DNA from: Tepidimonas sp. | GTDB lineage: Bacteria; Pseudomonadota; Gammaproteobacteria; Burkholderiales; Burkholderiaceae_C | NCBI GenBank assembly: GCA_025054905.1 | Contig: JANWZF010000276.1 | Coordinates: 1-21,893 of the forward strand | Direction of reading: 5' to 3' | Length of the DNA stretch: 21,893 nt | Part shown: in pieces, positions 15,122 through 21,893 of the stretch | Layout of the letters: each line of letters opens with the position of its first letter | Position numbering within the stretch: position 1 is the stretch's first letter | Position numbers and translations under genes: made by a program | The notes under the pieces: generated by a model | Told to the model about the DNA's origin: nothing | What the model saw: the letters and a program-made list of their open reading frames with translations, nothing else | Databases searched by the model: none

Positions 15122-15472
15122 ATGAGCACGACAGCCATCCAACGCGCGACCGCGATCCAACGCGCGACCGCGGTTCTGATCGTGGCGCTGGTGGGATCCA
15201 GCGCATGGGCCAAACTGCCGACCCCGCAGCTGACCGAGGAGCAAAAAGCGGCAGCCGAGCTGGCCAAGGCCAAGGCGGCGCATCAGACCAAGGTCGATGC
15301 CTTCAAAACCTGCAAGGCGGCCGAGCGTGCCGCGGAGCATTATTTCAAGCAGCATCCCCAGGCGCCCAAGCCGGCGCAGGCGCCGGCCTGTGTCGACCCC
15401 GGGCCGTTTGCCGCGCCGGCCACACCCCCGGCTGCCGCACCGGCGGCAGCCGCGCCAGCCAAGAAGTCCTGA
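15122..15472 (+). CDS. Small secreted two-cysteine protein of unknown function, between fdhC and fdhD
   Basis: The 116-residue product has a signal peptide with likely cleavage after AWA (residue 30). The mature part has a charged, probably helical Ala/Lys/Glu-rich segment (about 38-78) with Cys64, then a proline-rich stretch with Cys90, then a low-complexity Ala/Pro tail. Two cysteines in an exported protein suggest a disulfide. AGGAG sits 7 bases before the ATG. The signal peptide contains an 18-bp tandem duplication that repeats AIQRAT. It lies 26 bases after fdhC and 17 before fdhD, so it is co-transcribed. I do not recognise a family; a periplasmic role linked to formate dehydrogenase is inferred only from context. 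Confidence 0.75.
   Translation: MSTTAIQRATAIQRATAVLIVALVGSSAWAKLPTPQLTEEQKAAAELAKAKAAHQTKVDAFKTCKAAERAAEHYFKQHPQAPKPAQAPACVDPGPFAAPATPPAAAPAAAAPAKKS
15137..15172 (+). repeat. 18-bp perfect tandem duplication in the signal-peptide coding region
   Basis: The unit ATCCAACGCGCGACCGCG occurs twice in direct succession (15137-15154 and 15155-15172). It is in frame and duplicates a six-residue block in the n-region of the signal peptide. This fits a recent slippage event and would lengthen the positively charged segment by six residues. Confidence 0.9.
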
Positions 15473-15489
15473 GTGTCGGCAGACCCGCC

Positions 15490-16365
15490 ATGTGGATGTC
15501 CGAACCGGCCTCGTTTGGCGCGCCGCTGCCGCCTGCGGCCTGCCCGCCCCGACTGAGTCAGGCGGCAGCACCGCTGACCCGTGCGGTGGAGGTCGTCAAT
15601 GAGTTCGGCCAGCGCCGCACGTTGCACATTCCGGCCGAGCGCAGCCTGACCCTCTACCTCGACAAGCACGAACTGGTGACGCTGATGACGCTAGGGGCGC
15701 ATCCAGAGTGGTTGGTGCTGGGCTATCTGCGCAACCAGCGGTTGCTGAGCTCACCGGCGCAGGTCGAATCGATCACCGTCGATTGGGACGTCGGGGCTGC
15801 CGCCGTGCGCACCCAAGGTGGGGTCTCGGATTGGCAGACGCGCACCGCGCAGCGCATTGTCACCACCGGCTGTGGCCAGGGCAGCGTGTTCGGCGCGGTG
15901 ATGGAGGCGGTCGAGCAAATCCAGCTCGACCCCTCGGCGCGGCTGCGTCAGTCGCAGTTGTACGCGATCCTGCGCAAGGTGCGCGAGCTGGATTCGGTCT
16001 ACAAGCAGGCCGGCTCCGTGCACGGCTGCGCGCTGTTTCGTGGCGAGGAGCTGCTGTTGTTTGTCGAGGACGTCGGGCGTCACAACGCGGTGGACACCAT
16101 CGCCGGCTGGAGCTGGCTGCAGGCAGAGGAGGTGCTGCGCGGTGACGACAAGGTCTTCTACACCACCGGGCGACTGACCAGCGAAATGATCCTCAAGGCT
16201 GCCCAGATGGGCGTGCCGATCGTCGTGTCACGCAGTGGCATCACCCAAATGGGGCTGGAGGTGGCCGAGCGTCTCGGCCTGTGCGCGATCGGTCGCGCCA
16301 CCCACACGCGCTTCTTGTGTTACACGCACCCGCAGCGGCTCGTGTGGGATACTCCGCTGCCATGA
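15490..16365 (+). CDS. fdhD: FdhD, sulfur-transfer accessory protein for formate dehydrogenase
   Basis: FdhD carries sulfur from IscS to the Mo/W cofactor of formate dehydrogenase, which the enzyme needs for activity. The 291-residue product has the family blocks VLGYLRNQ, VTTGCGQGSVF, YKQAGSVHGCALF, VEDVGRHNAVDTIAGW and TTGRLTSEMILKAAQMGVPIVVSRS. The CxxC loop is reduced to one cysteine, C128-G-Q-G131. E. coli FdhD has two (Cys121 and Cys124), and the first is matched here. ATG 15490 is used; ATG 15496 is possible, and neither has a strong ribosome-binding site, so coupling to the upstream gene is likely. The stop overlaps the upp start (ATGA). Confidence 0.94.
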   Translation: MWMSEPASFGAPLPPAACPPRLSQAAAPLTRAVEVVNEFGQRRTLHIPAERSLTLYLDKHELVTLMTLGAHPEWLVLGYLRNQRLLSSPAQVESITVDWDVGAAAVRTQGGVSDWQTRTAQRIVTTGCGQGSVFGAVMEAVEQIQLDPSARLRQSQLYAILRKVRELDSVYKQAGSVHGCALFRGEELLLFVEDVGRHNAVDTIAGWSWLQAEEVLRGDDKVFYTTGRLTSEMILKAAQMGVPIVVSRSGITQMGLEVAERLGLCAIGRATHTRFLCYTHPQRLVWDTPLP

Positions 16366-17006
16366 GCGAAGCCCCCCTGCGACGAGTCCATCTGATCGAT
16401 CACCCGCTGGTGCAGCACAAGCTGACGCTGATGCGTCGCAAGGACACCAGCACCAAGACCTTTCGCCAGCTGATCCATGAGCTCAGCGCCTTGCTGGCCT
16501 ACGAGGTGACGCGCGACATGCCCACCCAGGAGGTGGAGGTCGAAACCCCGCTGGAGAAAACCACCGGGCGGGTGATCGACGGCAAAAAGACCGTGCTCGC
16601 CTCGATCCTGCGCGCGGGCAATGGCTTTCTGGACGGCATGCTGGAGGTGCTGCCCAGTGCCCGCGTCGGCCACATCGGCCTGTACCGCGACCCGGCCACA
16701 CTGAAGCCCGTCGAGTACTACTTCAAGATGCCCTCGGGCATGGAAGAGCGCGATGTGATCGTGCTCGATCCGATGCTGGCCACCGGCAATTCGGCCGTGG
16801 CGGCGGTGGATCTGCTCAAGCGTCTGACGCCGCGCTCGATCCGCTTCGTCTGCCTGGTGGCCTGCCCGGAAGGCATTGCCAACTTTCACGCCCATCACCC
16901 GGACGTGCCGATCTACACGCCGGCGGTGGATCGTGGCCTGAACGAACACGGCTACATCGTGCCGGGCCTGGGCGATGCGGGCGACCGCATCTTCGGAACC
17001 AAGTGA
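16362..17006 (+). CDS. upp: Upp, uracil phosphoribosyltransferase
   Basis: Upp makes UMP from uracil and PRPP in pyrimidine salvage. The 214-residue product is close to the family length (about 209). It shows the N-terminal DHPLVQHKLTLMR block, ILRAGNGFLDGM, the PRPP-binding loop VIVLDPMLATGNS and the C-terminal uracil-binding region YIVPGLGDAGDRIFGTK. The ATG overlaps the fdhD stop in an ATGA. This is an unusual partner for a housekeeping enzyme: its translation may depend partly on fdh-operon transcripts. No separate promoter is obvious immediately upstream, but one could lie within fdhD. Confidence 0.96.
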   Translation: MSEAPLRRVHLIDHPLVQHKLTLMRRKDTSTKTFRQLIHELSALLAYEVTRDMPTQEVEVETPLEKTTGRVIDGKKTVLASILRAGNGFLDGMLEVLPSARVGHIGLYRDPATLKPVEYYFKMPSGMEERDVIVLDPMLATGNSAVAAVDLLKRLTPRSIRFVCLVACPEGIANFHAHHPDVPIYTPAVDRGLNEHGYIVPGLGDAGDRIFGTK

Positions 17007-17031
17007 GCGCTGCGCCGATCCCACGCGCGTG

Positions 17032-19590
17032 ATGCGCGCCGACTCCCGCTTGTCCATGCCGCGTCGCGCCCCGTCGGTGTGGGCGCTGGCGTGGCGCTCC
17101 CTTTGGCGCGATGCGCGTGCGGGGGAGCTGACGGTGCTGCTGCTGGCCATTGCGCTGGCGGTGGCGGCGTTGTCGGCAGTGGGGTTTTTCGCCGAACGGC
17201 TGCAGGCTGGGCTGCAGCGCGATGCGCGCCAGTTGCTCGGCGGCGATCTTGTGCTGCGCAGCGACCACCCGCTGCCGCCTGAGTACGCGCAGCAGGCGCG
17301 CGCCCTGGGCCTGGCGCTGACGCAGCATCTGACCTTTCCGACCATGGCGCGCGCTGACGCCGCAGCCGGTGGCGAGGTGCGCCTGGTGTCGCTGAAGGCC
17401 GTGCAGCCGGGCTATCCGCTGCGCGGCGAGTTGCGCATCAGCACCGACGTGGACGATGTCCAGGGCCAGCCCGCCGCCGCAGTGCCGCCGCCAGGGCAGG
17501 CCTGGGTCGATGCGGCGCTGCTGGAGGCGCTGGGTCTGCGGCTGGGGGACACGCTGTGGCTGGGCGAGCGGGCGTTGCAGATCACGCGCGTGGTGGTGGT
17601 GGAGCCCGACCGCGGCGCGGGCTTTCTGACCTTTGCGCCGCGCGTGCTGATCCACGCCGACGATCTGCCGGCCACCGGGCTGGTGCAACCGGCCAGCCGC
17701 ATCCAATACCGGCTGGTGGTGGCGGGAGCCGACGAGGCGGTGCAGCGCTTTGAGCGCTGGGCGCAGCAGCGTTTGCAAGCCAGTGGTGAGCGTGGCGCGG
17801 GTCTGGAGAGCCTGCACAGCGGCCGCCCCGAGCTGCAGCAGACGCTGGAGCGGGCGGGGCAATTTTTGCGCCTGGTGGCGCTGTTGGCCGCGCTGTTGGC
17901 GGCGGTGGCCGTGGCAGTGGCGGCACGCCAGTACGCACTGCGCCATCTGGACGATTGTGCGTTGCTGCGCGTGCTTGGGCTGGCGCAGGGCACGATGGCC
18001 CGCGCGTATACGGTAGCCCTGGGGATGGCGGGGCTGGCCGCGGCGCTGGTAGGGCTGGTGCTGGGCTGGGCGGTGCACTTCGTGTTTGCGTGGTGGCTGG
18101 GCGACCTGCTGCAGGTGCAGCTGCCCGCGCCTGGCTGGATGCCGGTGGCGCTGGGCTTGGGGGTAGGACTGAGCCTGATGGCCACCTTCGGCTTGCCGCC
18201 GGTGCTGCAGCTGGCGCGCGTGCCGCCGTTGCGCGTGATGCGGCGTGACGTTGGGGCGCCGCGGCCGGCCGCGTGGGGGGTGGTGGCCGCCGGTGGCGTG
18301 GGTTTGGCCCTGCTGCTGGTGCTGGCCGCGCGCGACCTGCGCTTGGGGGCCATGGCGGTGGCCGGGTTTGCGCTGGCGTTGGGACTGTTTGCCGCGGTGG
18401 CCTGGCTGGTGTTGCGAGCGTTGCGATGGCTGCTGCGCCGCGGTGGGCCGGCATGGTGGACGCTGGCCACGCGTCAGTTGGCGGCCCGCCCCGCCTACGC
18501 GATGGTGCAGGTGGCCAGCCTGGCCGTTGGGCTGATGGCGTTGCTGCTGCTGGTGCTGCTGCGCACCGATCTGATCGACAGCTGGCGTGCGGCCACCCCG
18601 GCCGATGCGCCCAACCGCTTCGTCATCAACATCCAGCCCGATCAGGCCGAGGCGTTCCGGGCCCATCTGGCCCAGGCCGGCGTGCAGCGCTACGACTGGT
18701 ACCCGATGGTGCGCGGCCGTCTGGTGGAGATCAACGGACGAGCGGTGCGGCCGCAGGATTTCACCGCCGCGCGGGCACAGCGTCTGGTGGAGCGCGAATT
18801 CAACTTGTCCTACAGCGCCCAGCGTCCGGCCCACAACCCGCTGGCGGCAGGACGTTGGCAGCCCGGGGAAACCGGGGCGGTCAGCGTTGAGACCGGTCTG
18901 GCCGAGGAGCTGGGCCTGCGGCTGGGTGATGAGCTGGCGTTCGACATCGCGGGCAGCGTGCACCGCGCGCGCATCACCAGCCTGCGCCGGGTCGACTGGG
19001 CCTCGATGCATGTCAATTTTTTCGTGCTCTTTCCGCTGGCGGCGATGCCCGCGGAGGTGCCCTACACCTACATCGCGGCGTTTCGGGTGCCGGCGCCGGC
19101 CGCGGGGTTTGACCGCGCGTTGCTGGCGCGCTTTCCCAACGTGACCAGCGTGGACACCAGCGCGGCGTTGCAGCAGGTGCAACGCGTGCTGGGGCAGGTG
19201 ATCGGGGCGGTGGAGTTTTTGTTTCTGTTCAGCCTGGCCGCCGGGGTGGTGGTGCTGCTGGCCACGGTGGGGGCCACGCGCGCCGAGCGCGAGCGTGACT
19301 ATGCCGTGCTGCGGGCGCTGGGTGCGCGCGCCCCCCTGCTGCGGCGCCTTCAGCGCACCGAGCTGGTGGGGATCGGGGCGCTGGCAGGGTTGCTGGCTGC
19401 GCTGGTGGCGCTGGCGATCGGGGCCGTGCTGGCGCAGCAGGTGTTTCGCTTTGCCTGGCAGCCGGCCTGGTGGCTGCCCGTGGTGGGGGTGCTGGGTGGG
19501 GCTGGCCTGGCTTGGTTGGCAGGGTGGTGGACCCTGCGCGGGGTGCTGCGCACGCCGGTGGTGCAGACGCTGCGTCACGCGCTGCAGTGA
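17032..19590 (+). CDS. FtsX-family ABC transporter permease (YbbP-like)
   Basis: The product, 852 residues from ATG 17032, has a first membrane helix (ELTVLLLAIALAVAALSAVGF), a large periplasmic domain, a block of about six central helices, a second periplasmic domain and three C-terminal helices. This double-FtsX layout is that of YbbP-type permeases, which work with a YbbA-type ATPase and are linked to lipoprotein or envelope-lipid handling; the substrate is not known here. No ATPase gene is adjacent. Start is uncertain: ATG 17032 and ATG 17056 both lack a clear ribosome-binding site. The gene begins 25 bases after upp on the same strand and ends 20 bases before a convergent gene. Confidence 0.88.
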   Translation: MRADSRLSMPRRAPSVWALAWRSLWRDARAGELTVLLLAIALAVAALSAVGFFAERLQAGLQRDARQLLGGDLVLRSDHPLPPEYAQQARALGLALTQHLTFPTMARADAAAGGEVRLVSLKAVQPGYPLRGELRISTDVDDVQGQPAAAVPPPGQAWVDAALLEALGLRLGDTLWLGERALQITRVVVVEPDRGAGFLTFAPRVLIHADDLPATGLVQPASRIQYRLVVAGADEAVQRFERWAQQRLQASGERGAGLESLHSGRPELQQTLERAGQFLRLVALLAALLAAVAVAVAARQYALRHLDDCALLRVLGLAQGTMARAYTVALGMAGLAAALVGLVLGWAVHFVFAWWLGDLLQVQLPAPGWMPVALGLGVGLSLMATFGLPPVLQLARVPPLRVMRRDVGAPRPAAWGVVAAGGVGLALLLVLAARDLRLGAMAVAGFALALGLFAAVAWLVLRALRWLLRRGGPAWWTLATRQLAARPAYAMVQVASLAVGLMALLLLVLLRTDLIDSWRAATPADAPNRFVINIQPDQAEAFRAHLAQAGVQRYDWYPMVRGRLVEINGRAVRPQDFTAARAQRLVEREFNLSYSAQRPAHNPLAAGRWQPGETGAVSVETGLAEELGLRLGDELAFDIAGSVHRARITSLRRVDWASMHVNFFVLFPLAAMPAEVPYTYIAAFRVPAPAAGFDRALLARFPNVTSVDTSAALQQVQRVLGQVIGAVEFLFLFSLAAGVVVLLATVGATRAERERDYAVLRALGARAPLLRRLQRTELVGIGALAGLLAALVALAIGAVLAQQVFRFAWQPAWWLPVVGVLGGAGLAWLAGWWTLRGVLRTPVVQTLRHALQ

Positions 19591-19604
19591 AGCGGATGCC
19601 GCTT
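19590..19604. terminator. Small hairpin between convergent genes, possible bidirectional terminator
   Basis: AAGCGG-ATG-CCGCTT is a perfect 6-bp inverted repeat with a 3-base loop. It fills most of the 20-base gap between the permease stop and the Smr-domain gene stop. There is no clear U-tract on either strand, so efficient termination is doubtful. Confidence 0.35.
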
Positions 19605-19610
19605 GCGCGC

Positions 19611-20285
19611 TCAGGCCCGGCCGTGGCTTGCGGTGCGCAGCAGCACGATCAAGGCCCCGGCGCCGCCGTCGGCCGGGCGTGCCTGCACGAACGCCAACAC
19701 CTCGCTTTTTTGCACCAGCCAGCCGTGCACGCGGCTCTTGAGCACCGGAGTCTTGCCGGGGGAGCCCAAACCCTTGCCATGCACCACGCGCACGCAGCGC
19801 AACCCCTGACGGTGCGCCTCACGCACGAAAGTCCCCAGCTGCTCGCGCGCCTCGTCGGTGCGCAGGCCGTGCAGATCCAGCTCGGCCTGAATCGCCCATT
19901 CGCCACGGCGCAGGCGGCGCACCACGTCCGGCCCCAGCCCCGGGCGGCGAAAACTCAGGTGCTCGTCGGTGTGCAGCAGCGTTTCAGCATCGAAGGCGTC
20001 GCTGAGCGCCTCGCGCATCACCGCGCGCTCATCGGCCTGGCGCTGGCGCGGCAGCGGCGGCGGTGCCGGCGGTGCCAGGGCGACCCGGCCGTGGGGTCGC
20101 AGCGGTTGCACGGGCCCCACCGCGCGCTGAAACAGCTCGCGTTCACGTTCGGCCCGGGCACGCTGGGCGCGCCGTTGCGCCTCCTCGGCTGCCTGGGTTG
20201 CTGCCTGCCGTTCGGCGCGACGCTGCATTTCCCGGCGCAGCTGTTTCAAGTCGGCCAGCGTGTGCACTTTCATCGCGGCGCGCAT
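19611..20285 (-). CDS. Smr-domain protein (MutS2-like C-terminal nuclease domain)
   Basis: The 224-residue product has a charged, Arg/Glu/Ala-rich coiled-coil N-terminal half (about 10-55), a proline-rich linker, and a C-terminal Smr domain. The domain shows the hallmark AELDLHGLRTDEAREQL and VRVVHGKGLGS motifs and the closing GGAGALIVLLR. Stand-alone Smr proteins are nicking endonuclease-like or RNA/DNA-binding proteins; the precise role here is unknown. The start is either ATG 20285 or ATG 20273 (MKVHTLADLKQ), which resembles the usual beginning of the family. It lies 38 bases downstream of radC on the same strand and is probably co-transcribed. Confidence 0.9.
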   Translation of the reverse strand: MRAAMKVHTLADLKQLRREMQRRAERQAATQAAEEAQRRAQRARAERERELFQRAVGPVQPLRPHGRVALAPPAPPPLPRQRQADERAVMREALSDAFDAETLLHTDEHLSFRRPGLGPDVVRRLRRGEWAIQAELDLHGLRTDEAREQLGTFVREAHRQGLRCVRVVHGKGLGSPGKTPVLKSRVHGWLVQKSEVLAFVQARPADGGAGALIVLLRTASHGRA

Positions 20286-20323
20286 GGTACGGCATGACGG
20301 CCCGGATTGTGCCGCGACGGGGA

Positions 20324-20995
20324 TTACAGCAGCCCACGCGCCGCCATCGAGGTGCAGCCGGCGCGTGTCACCACGAAATGATCCAGCACCCGAATGTCCA
20401 ACAGCGCCAGCGCCGCTTGCAGCTGGCGCGTCAGCGCCGTATCCGCGGCAGACGGCTCGGCCACGCCGCTGGGGTGGTTGTGCGCCAGGATCACGCTGGC
20501 TGCGCCGTGCTGCAGTGCGCGCAGCGCCACCTCGCGCGGGTAGACGCTGGCCTGATCCAGCGTGCCGCGAAACAGCTCCTCCAGCGCCAGCAGGCGATGT
20601 TGGGCATCCAGAAAGAGCACCGCGAACACTTCGTGCGCACGGTCGGCCAGCTGCAGCCGCAACAAGTCGGCCACCGCCTGCGGATGGTCCAGCACCGGGC
20701 GCTGGCGCATCGGCTCGGCCAGGGCGCGGCGGGCCAGCTCGAACACCGCCAGCAGCTCTGCGCGTTTGGCCGGCCCCAGGCCTTTGATGCCGGCCAGCTG
20801 GGCCGGTGTGGCCTGCAGCAAGCCGGCCAACCCGCCAAAGCGTTGCAGCAGCTGCTGCGCAAAGCTCAGCACCGGTTGGCCGCGCAGGCCGGTGCGCAGC
20901 AGCAGCGCCAGCAGCTCGGCATCGGCGAGCGCGTCGGCACCGCGCTGCAGCAGTTTTTCGCGCGGGCGTGCGGATGCGGGCAATTCGCGCACCAC
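20324..20995 (-). CDS. radC: RadC-family JAB/MPN-domain protein
   Basis: The 223-residue product matches the normal RadC length (about 225). It has an N-terminal helix-hairpin-helix-type region (GLLQATPAQLAGIKGLGPAKR, about 58-78) and a C-terminal JAMM metal site HNHPSG..EPSAAD (His172, His174, Ser182, Asp185). The biochemical role of RadC is still unsettled; the original repair assignment in E. coli was withdrawn. The GTG at 20995 is preferred: it follows AAGGAGGGAGG at a proper distance, and the protein then begins VVRELPASARPREKL like relatives. An ATG at 21082 would run across the start of the divergent slpA gene. Only 31 bases separate the two starts. Confidence 0.93.
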   Translation of the reverse strand: MVRELPASARPREKLLQRGADALADAELLALLLRTGLRGQPVLSFAQQLLQRFGGLAGLLQATPAQLAGIKGLGPAKRAELLAVFELARRALAEPMRQRPVLDHPQAVADLLRLQLADRAHEVFAVLFLDAQHRLLALEELFRGTLDQASVYPREVALRALQHGAASVILAHNHPSGVAEPSAADTALTRQLQAALALLDIRVLDHFVVTRAGCTSMAARGLL

Positions 20996-21013
20996 GGTGT
21001 CCTCCCTCCTTCG

Positions 21014-21019
21014 TACAAT
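21014..21019 (+). promoter_or_regulatory. Candidate -10 box directly before slpA, possible leaderless transcript
   Basis: TACAAT matches the sigma-70 -10 consensus at five of six positions and ends 7 bases before the slpA ATG. The start site would fall at or next to the A of the ATG. No ribosome-binding site is present in that gap. The -35 region, which overlaps the radC Shine-Dalgarno on the other strand, is not recognisable. Confidence 0.4.
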
Positions 21020-21026
21020 CGGGCTG

Positions 21027-21497
21027 ATGCTAACCGAACCTGCCGCCGCTGCGCCCACCGTGGCGGCCGACTCCTTCGTCACTCTGCATTACCGGCTGGC
21101 TGGCGCCGACGGTACGGTGCTGATCGATACGTTTGGCGCCCAGCCGGCCACGCTGTCGCTGGGCGGCTCGGAGCTGGCGCCGGCGCTGCAGGCGTGCCTG
21201 ATCGGCTTGCCCGAGGGTGCGGAGGCGACCTTCGAGTTGCCGGCCGGGCAGGCGTTTGGCCAGCGCGACCCGGCCAAGGTGCAGTGGGTCAGCCGCCGCC
21301 TGCTGGACGAGTTGGGCGCCGCTGGGCAGAGTTTTGCGGTGGGCGACGTGCTGCAGTTTCCAACGCCCGACGGCCAGGGCAGCTACGCCGGTACCGTCTG
21401 CGCGGTGGGCGACGACGGCGCGGTGTGCGTCGACTTCAACCACCCGCTGGCCGGCCAGGCCGTGCGTCTGACGGTGCGCATCATCGGGGTGCTGTGA
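21027..21497 (+). CDS. slpA: FKBP-type peptidyl-prolyl isomerase, SlpA type
   Basis: The 156-residue product is a short FKBP with an inserted-in-flap domain, like E. coli SlpA (149 residues). It shows SFVTLHYRLAGADGTVLIDTF, the LSLGGSELAPALQACLIGLPEGAE turn typical of SlpA/SlyD, FELPAGQAFGQRD, and the C-terminal VCVDFNHPLAGQAVRLTVRI block. It lacks the histidine-rich metal-binding tail of SlyD. It probably acts as a cytoplasmic folding helper. There is no clear ribosome-binding site. It is followed 3 bases later by ispH, the common slpA(fkpB)-ispH order in proteobacteria. Confidence 0.93.
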   Translation: MLTEPAAAAPTVAADSFVTLHYRLAGADGTVLIDTFGAQPATLSLGGSELAPALQACLIGLPEGAEATFELPAGQAFGQRDPAKVQWVSRRLLDELGAAGQSFAVGDVLQFPTPDGQGSYAGTVCAVGDDGAVCVDFNHPLAGQAVRLTVRIIGVL

Positions 21498-21500
21498 ATC

Positions 21501-21893
21501 ATGGCGGCGTTGCAGGAGGTGGTGCTGGCTGAGCCGCGTGGCTTTTGCGCTGGCGTGGATCGTGCCATCGAGATTGTCGAGCGCGCGCTGGCCAAGTTTG
21601 GCGCACCGGTGTACGTGCGGCACGAAATCGTGCACAACCGCCACGTGGTGGAGGACTTGCGTCGCCGGGGGGCGGTGTTCGTCGAGACGCTGGATGAGGT
21701 GCCCACCGGCGCGGTGCTGATCTTTAGCGCGCACGGGGTCAGCCGTGCCGTGCAGCAGCAGGCCGCCCAGCGTGGGCTGCGGGTGTTCGATGCCACCTGT
21801 CCGCTGGTGACCAAGGTCCATGTGGAAGTGGCCAAGCTGCGCCGCGAAGGCTATGAATTTTTTCTCATCGGCCACGCAGGCCATCCGGAGGTG
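21501..21893 (+). CDS. ispH: IspH, 4-hydroxy-3-methylbut-2-enyl diphosphate reductase, 3' truncated by the window edge
   Basis: IspH catalyses the last step of the MEP isoprenoid pathway with a [4Fe-4S] cluster, giving IPP and DMAPP. The first 131 residues are visible and run open to the edge; the full protein is usually about 310. The family blocks are clear: EPRGFCAGVDRAIEIVE with cluster ligand Cys16, VRHEIVHNRHVVE with a substrate-binding histidine, IFSAHGVS, and FDATCPLVTKVH with the second cluster cysteine. The start follows the slpA stop by 3 bases, so the two genes form an operon. Confidence 0.97.
   Translation, partial: MAALQEVVLAEPRGFCAGVDRAIEIVERALAKFGAPVYVRHEIVHNRHVVEDLRRRGAVFVETLDEVPTGAVLIFSAHGVSRAVQQQAAQRGLRVFDATCPLVTKVHVEVAKLRREGYEFFLIGHAGHPEV

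Noticed and set aside
16816..19578. 920-codon minus-strand open frame over the permease
   Set aside because: It is His/Gln/Arg-rich and without domains, while the opposite strand encodes a clear FtsX-type protein.
20996..21082. radC start at ATG 21082
   Set aside because: It would overlap the slpA start. The GTG at 20995 has a strong Shine-Dalgarno and gives the normal family length.

Overview
The window is GC-rich (roughly 70%), tightly packed bacterial DNA. Its protein families and gene order fit a betaproteobacterium of the order Burkholderiales that can live on hydrogen and formate. I cannot fix the genus from sequence alone. I see no rRNA, tRNA, insertion sequence, phage gene or CRISPR array.

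Layout. (1) 2-6087, + strand: a bidirectional NAD-reducing [NiFe]-hydrogenase operon. It has a 5'-truncated hypE (nickel-site cyanide synthesis), hoxF and hoxU (the NADH-dehydrogenase-like diaphorase module), hoxY and hoxH (the hydrogenase module) and hoxW (the HoxH-specific endopeptidase). From hoxF to hoxW every junction is a 4- or 8-base start/stop overlap. (2) 6045-9478, - strand: a two-component system, with an NtrC-family response regulator followed by a membrane Cache-HAMP histidine kinase. The kinase gene ends inside the end of hoxW. (3) 9479-9854: a dense regulatory region with TGTCGCA/TGCGACA dyads, a probable sigma-70 promoter for the regulator, a consensus-quality sigma-54 (-24/-12) promoter facing the formate dehydrogenase genes, and a structured leader. 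(4) 9855-16365, + strand: a periplasm-facing molybdenum/tungsten formate dehydrogenase operon. It encodes a small Tat-targeted protein, FdhA (cysteine version), FdhB, a small lipoprotein, FdhC (cytochrome b), a small secreted two-cysteine protein and FdhD. (5) 16362-19590, + strand: upp, which overlaps fdhD by 4 bases, and a large FtsX-type permease. (6) 19611-20995, - strand: radC followed by an Smr-domain gene. (7) 21027-21893, + strand: an SlpA-type FKBP isomerase and the start of ispH.

How it fits together. The soluble Hox enzyme passes electrons from H2 to NAD+. The exported FdhABC complex passes electrons from formate to the quinone pool. The window is therefore an 'energy from H2 and formate' island joined to housekeeping genes. 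The two-component system lies back-to-back with the fdh operon and most plausibly controls it.

The least expected point is a mismatch. The fdh promoter looks like a textbook sigma-54 promoter, but the adjacent NtrC-type regulator has lost the GAFTGA loop that normally contacts sigma-54. Other points are two uncharacterised small exported proteins inside the fdh operon, an 18-bp in-frame duplication in one of their signal peptides, an FdhD with only one cysteine of its CxxC motif, and a possible leaderless slpA transcript diverging from radC.
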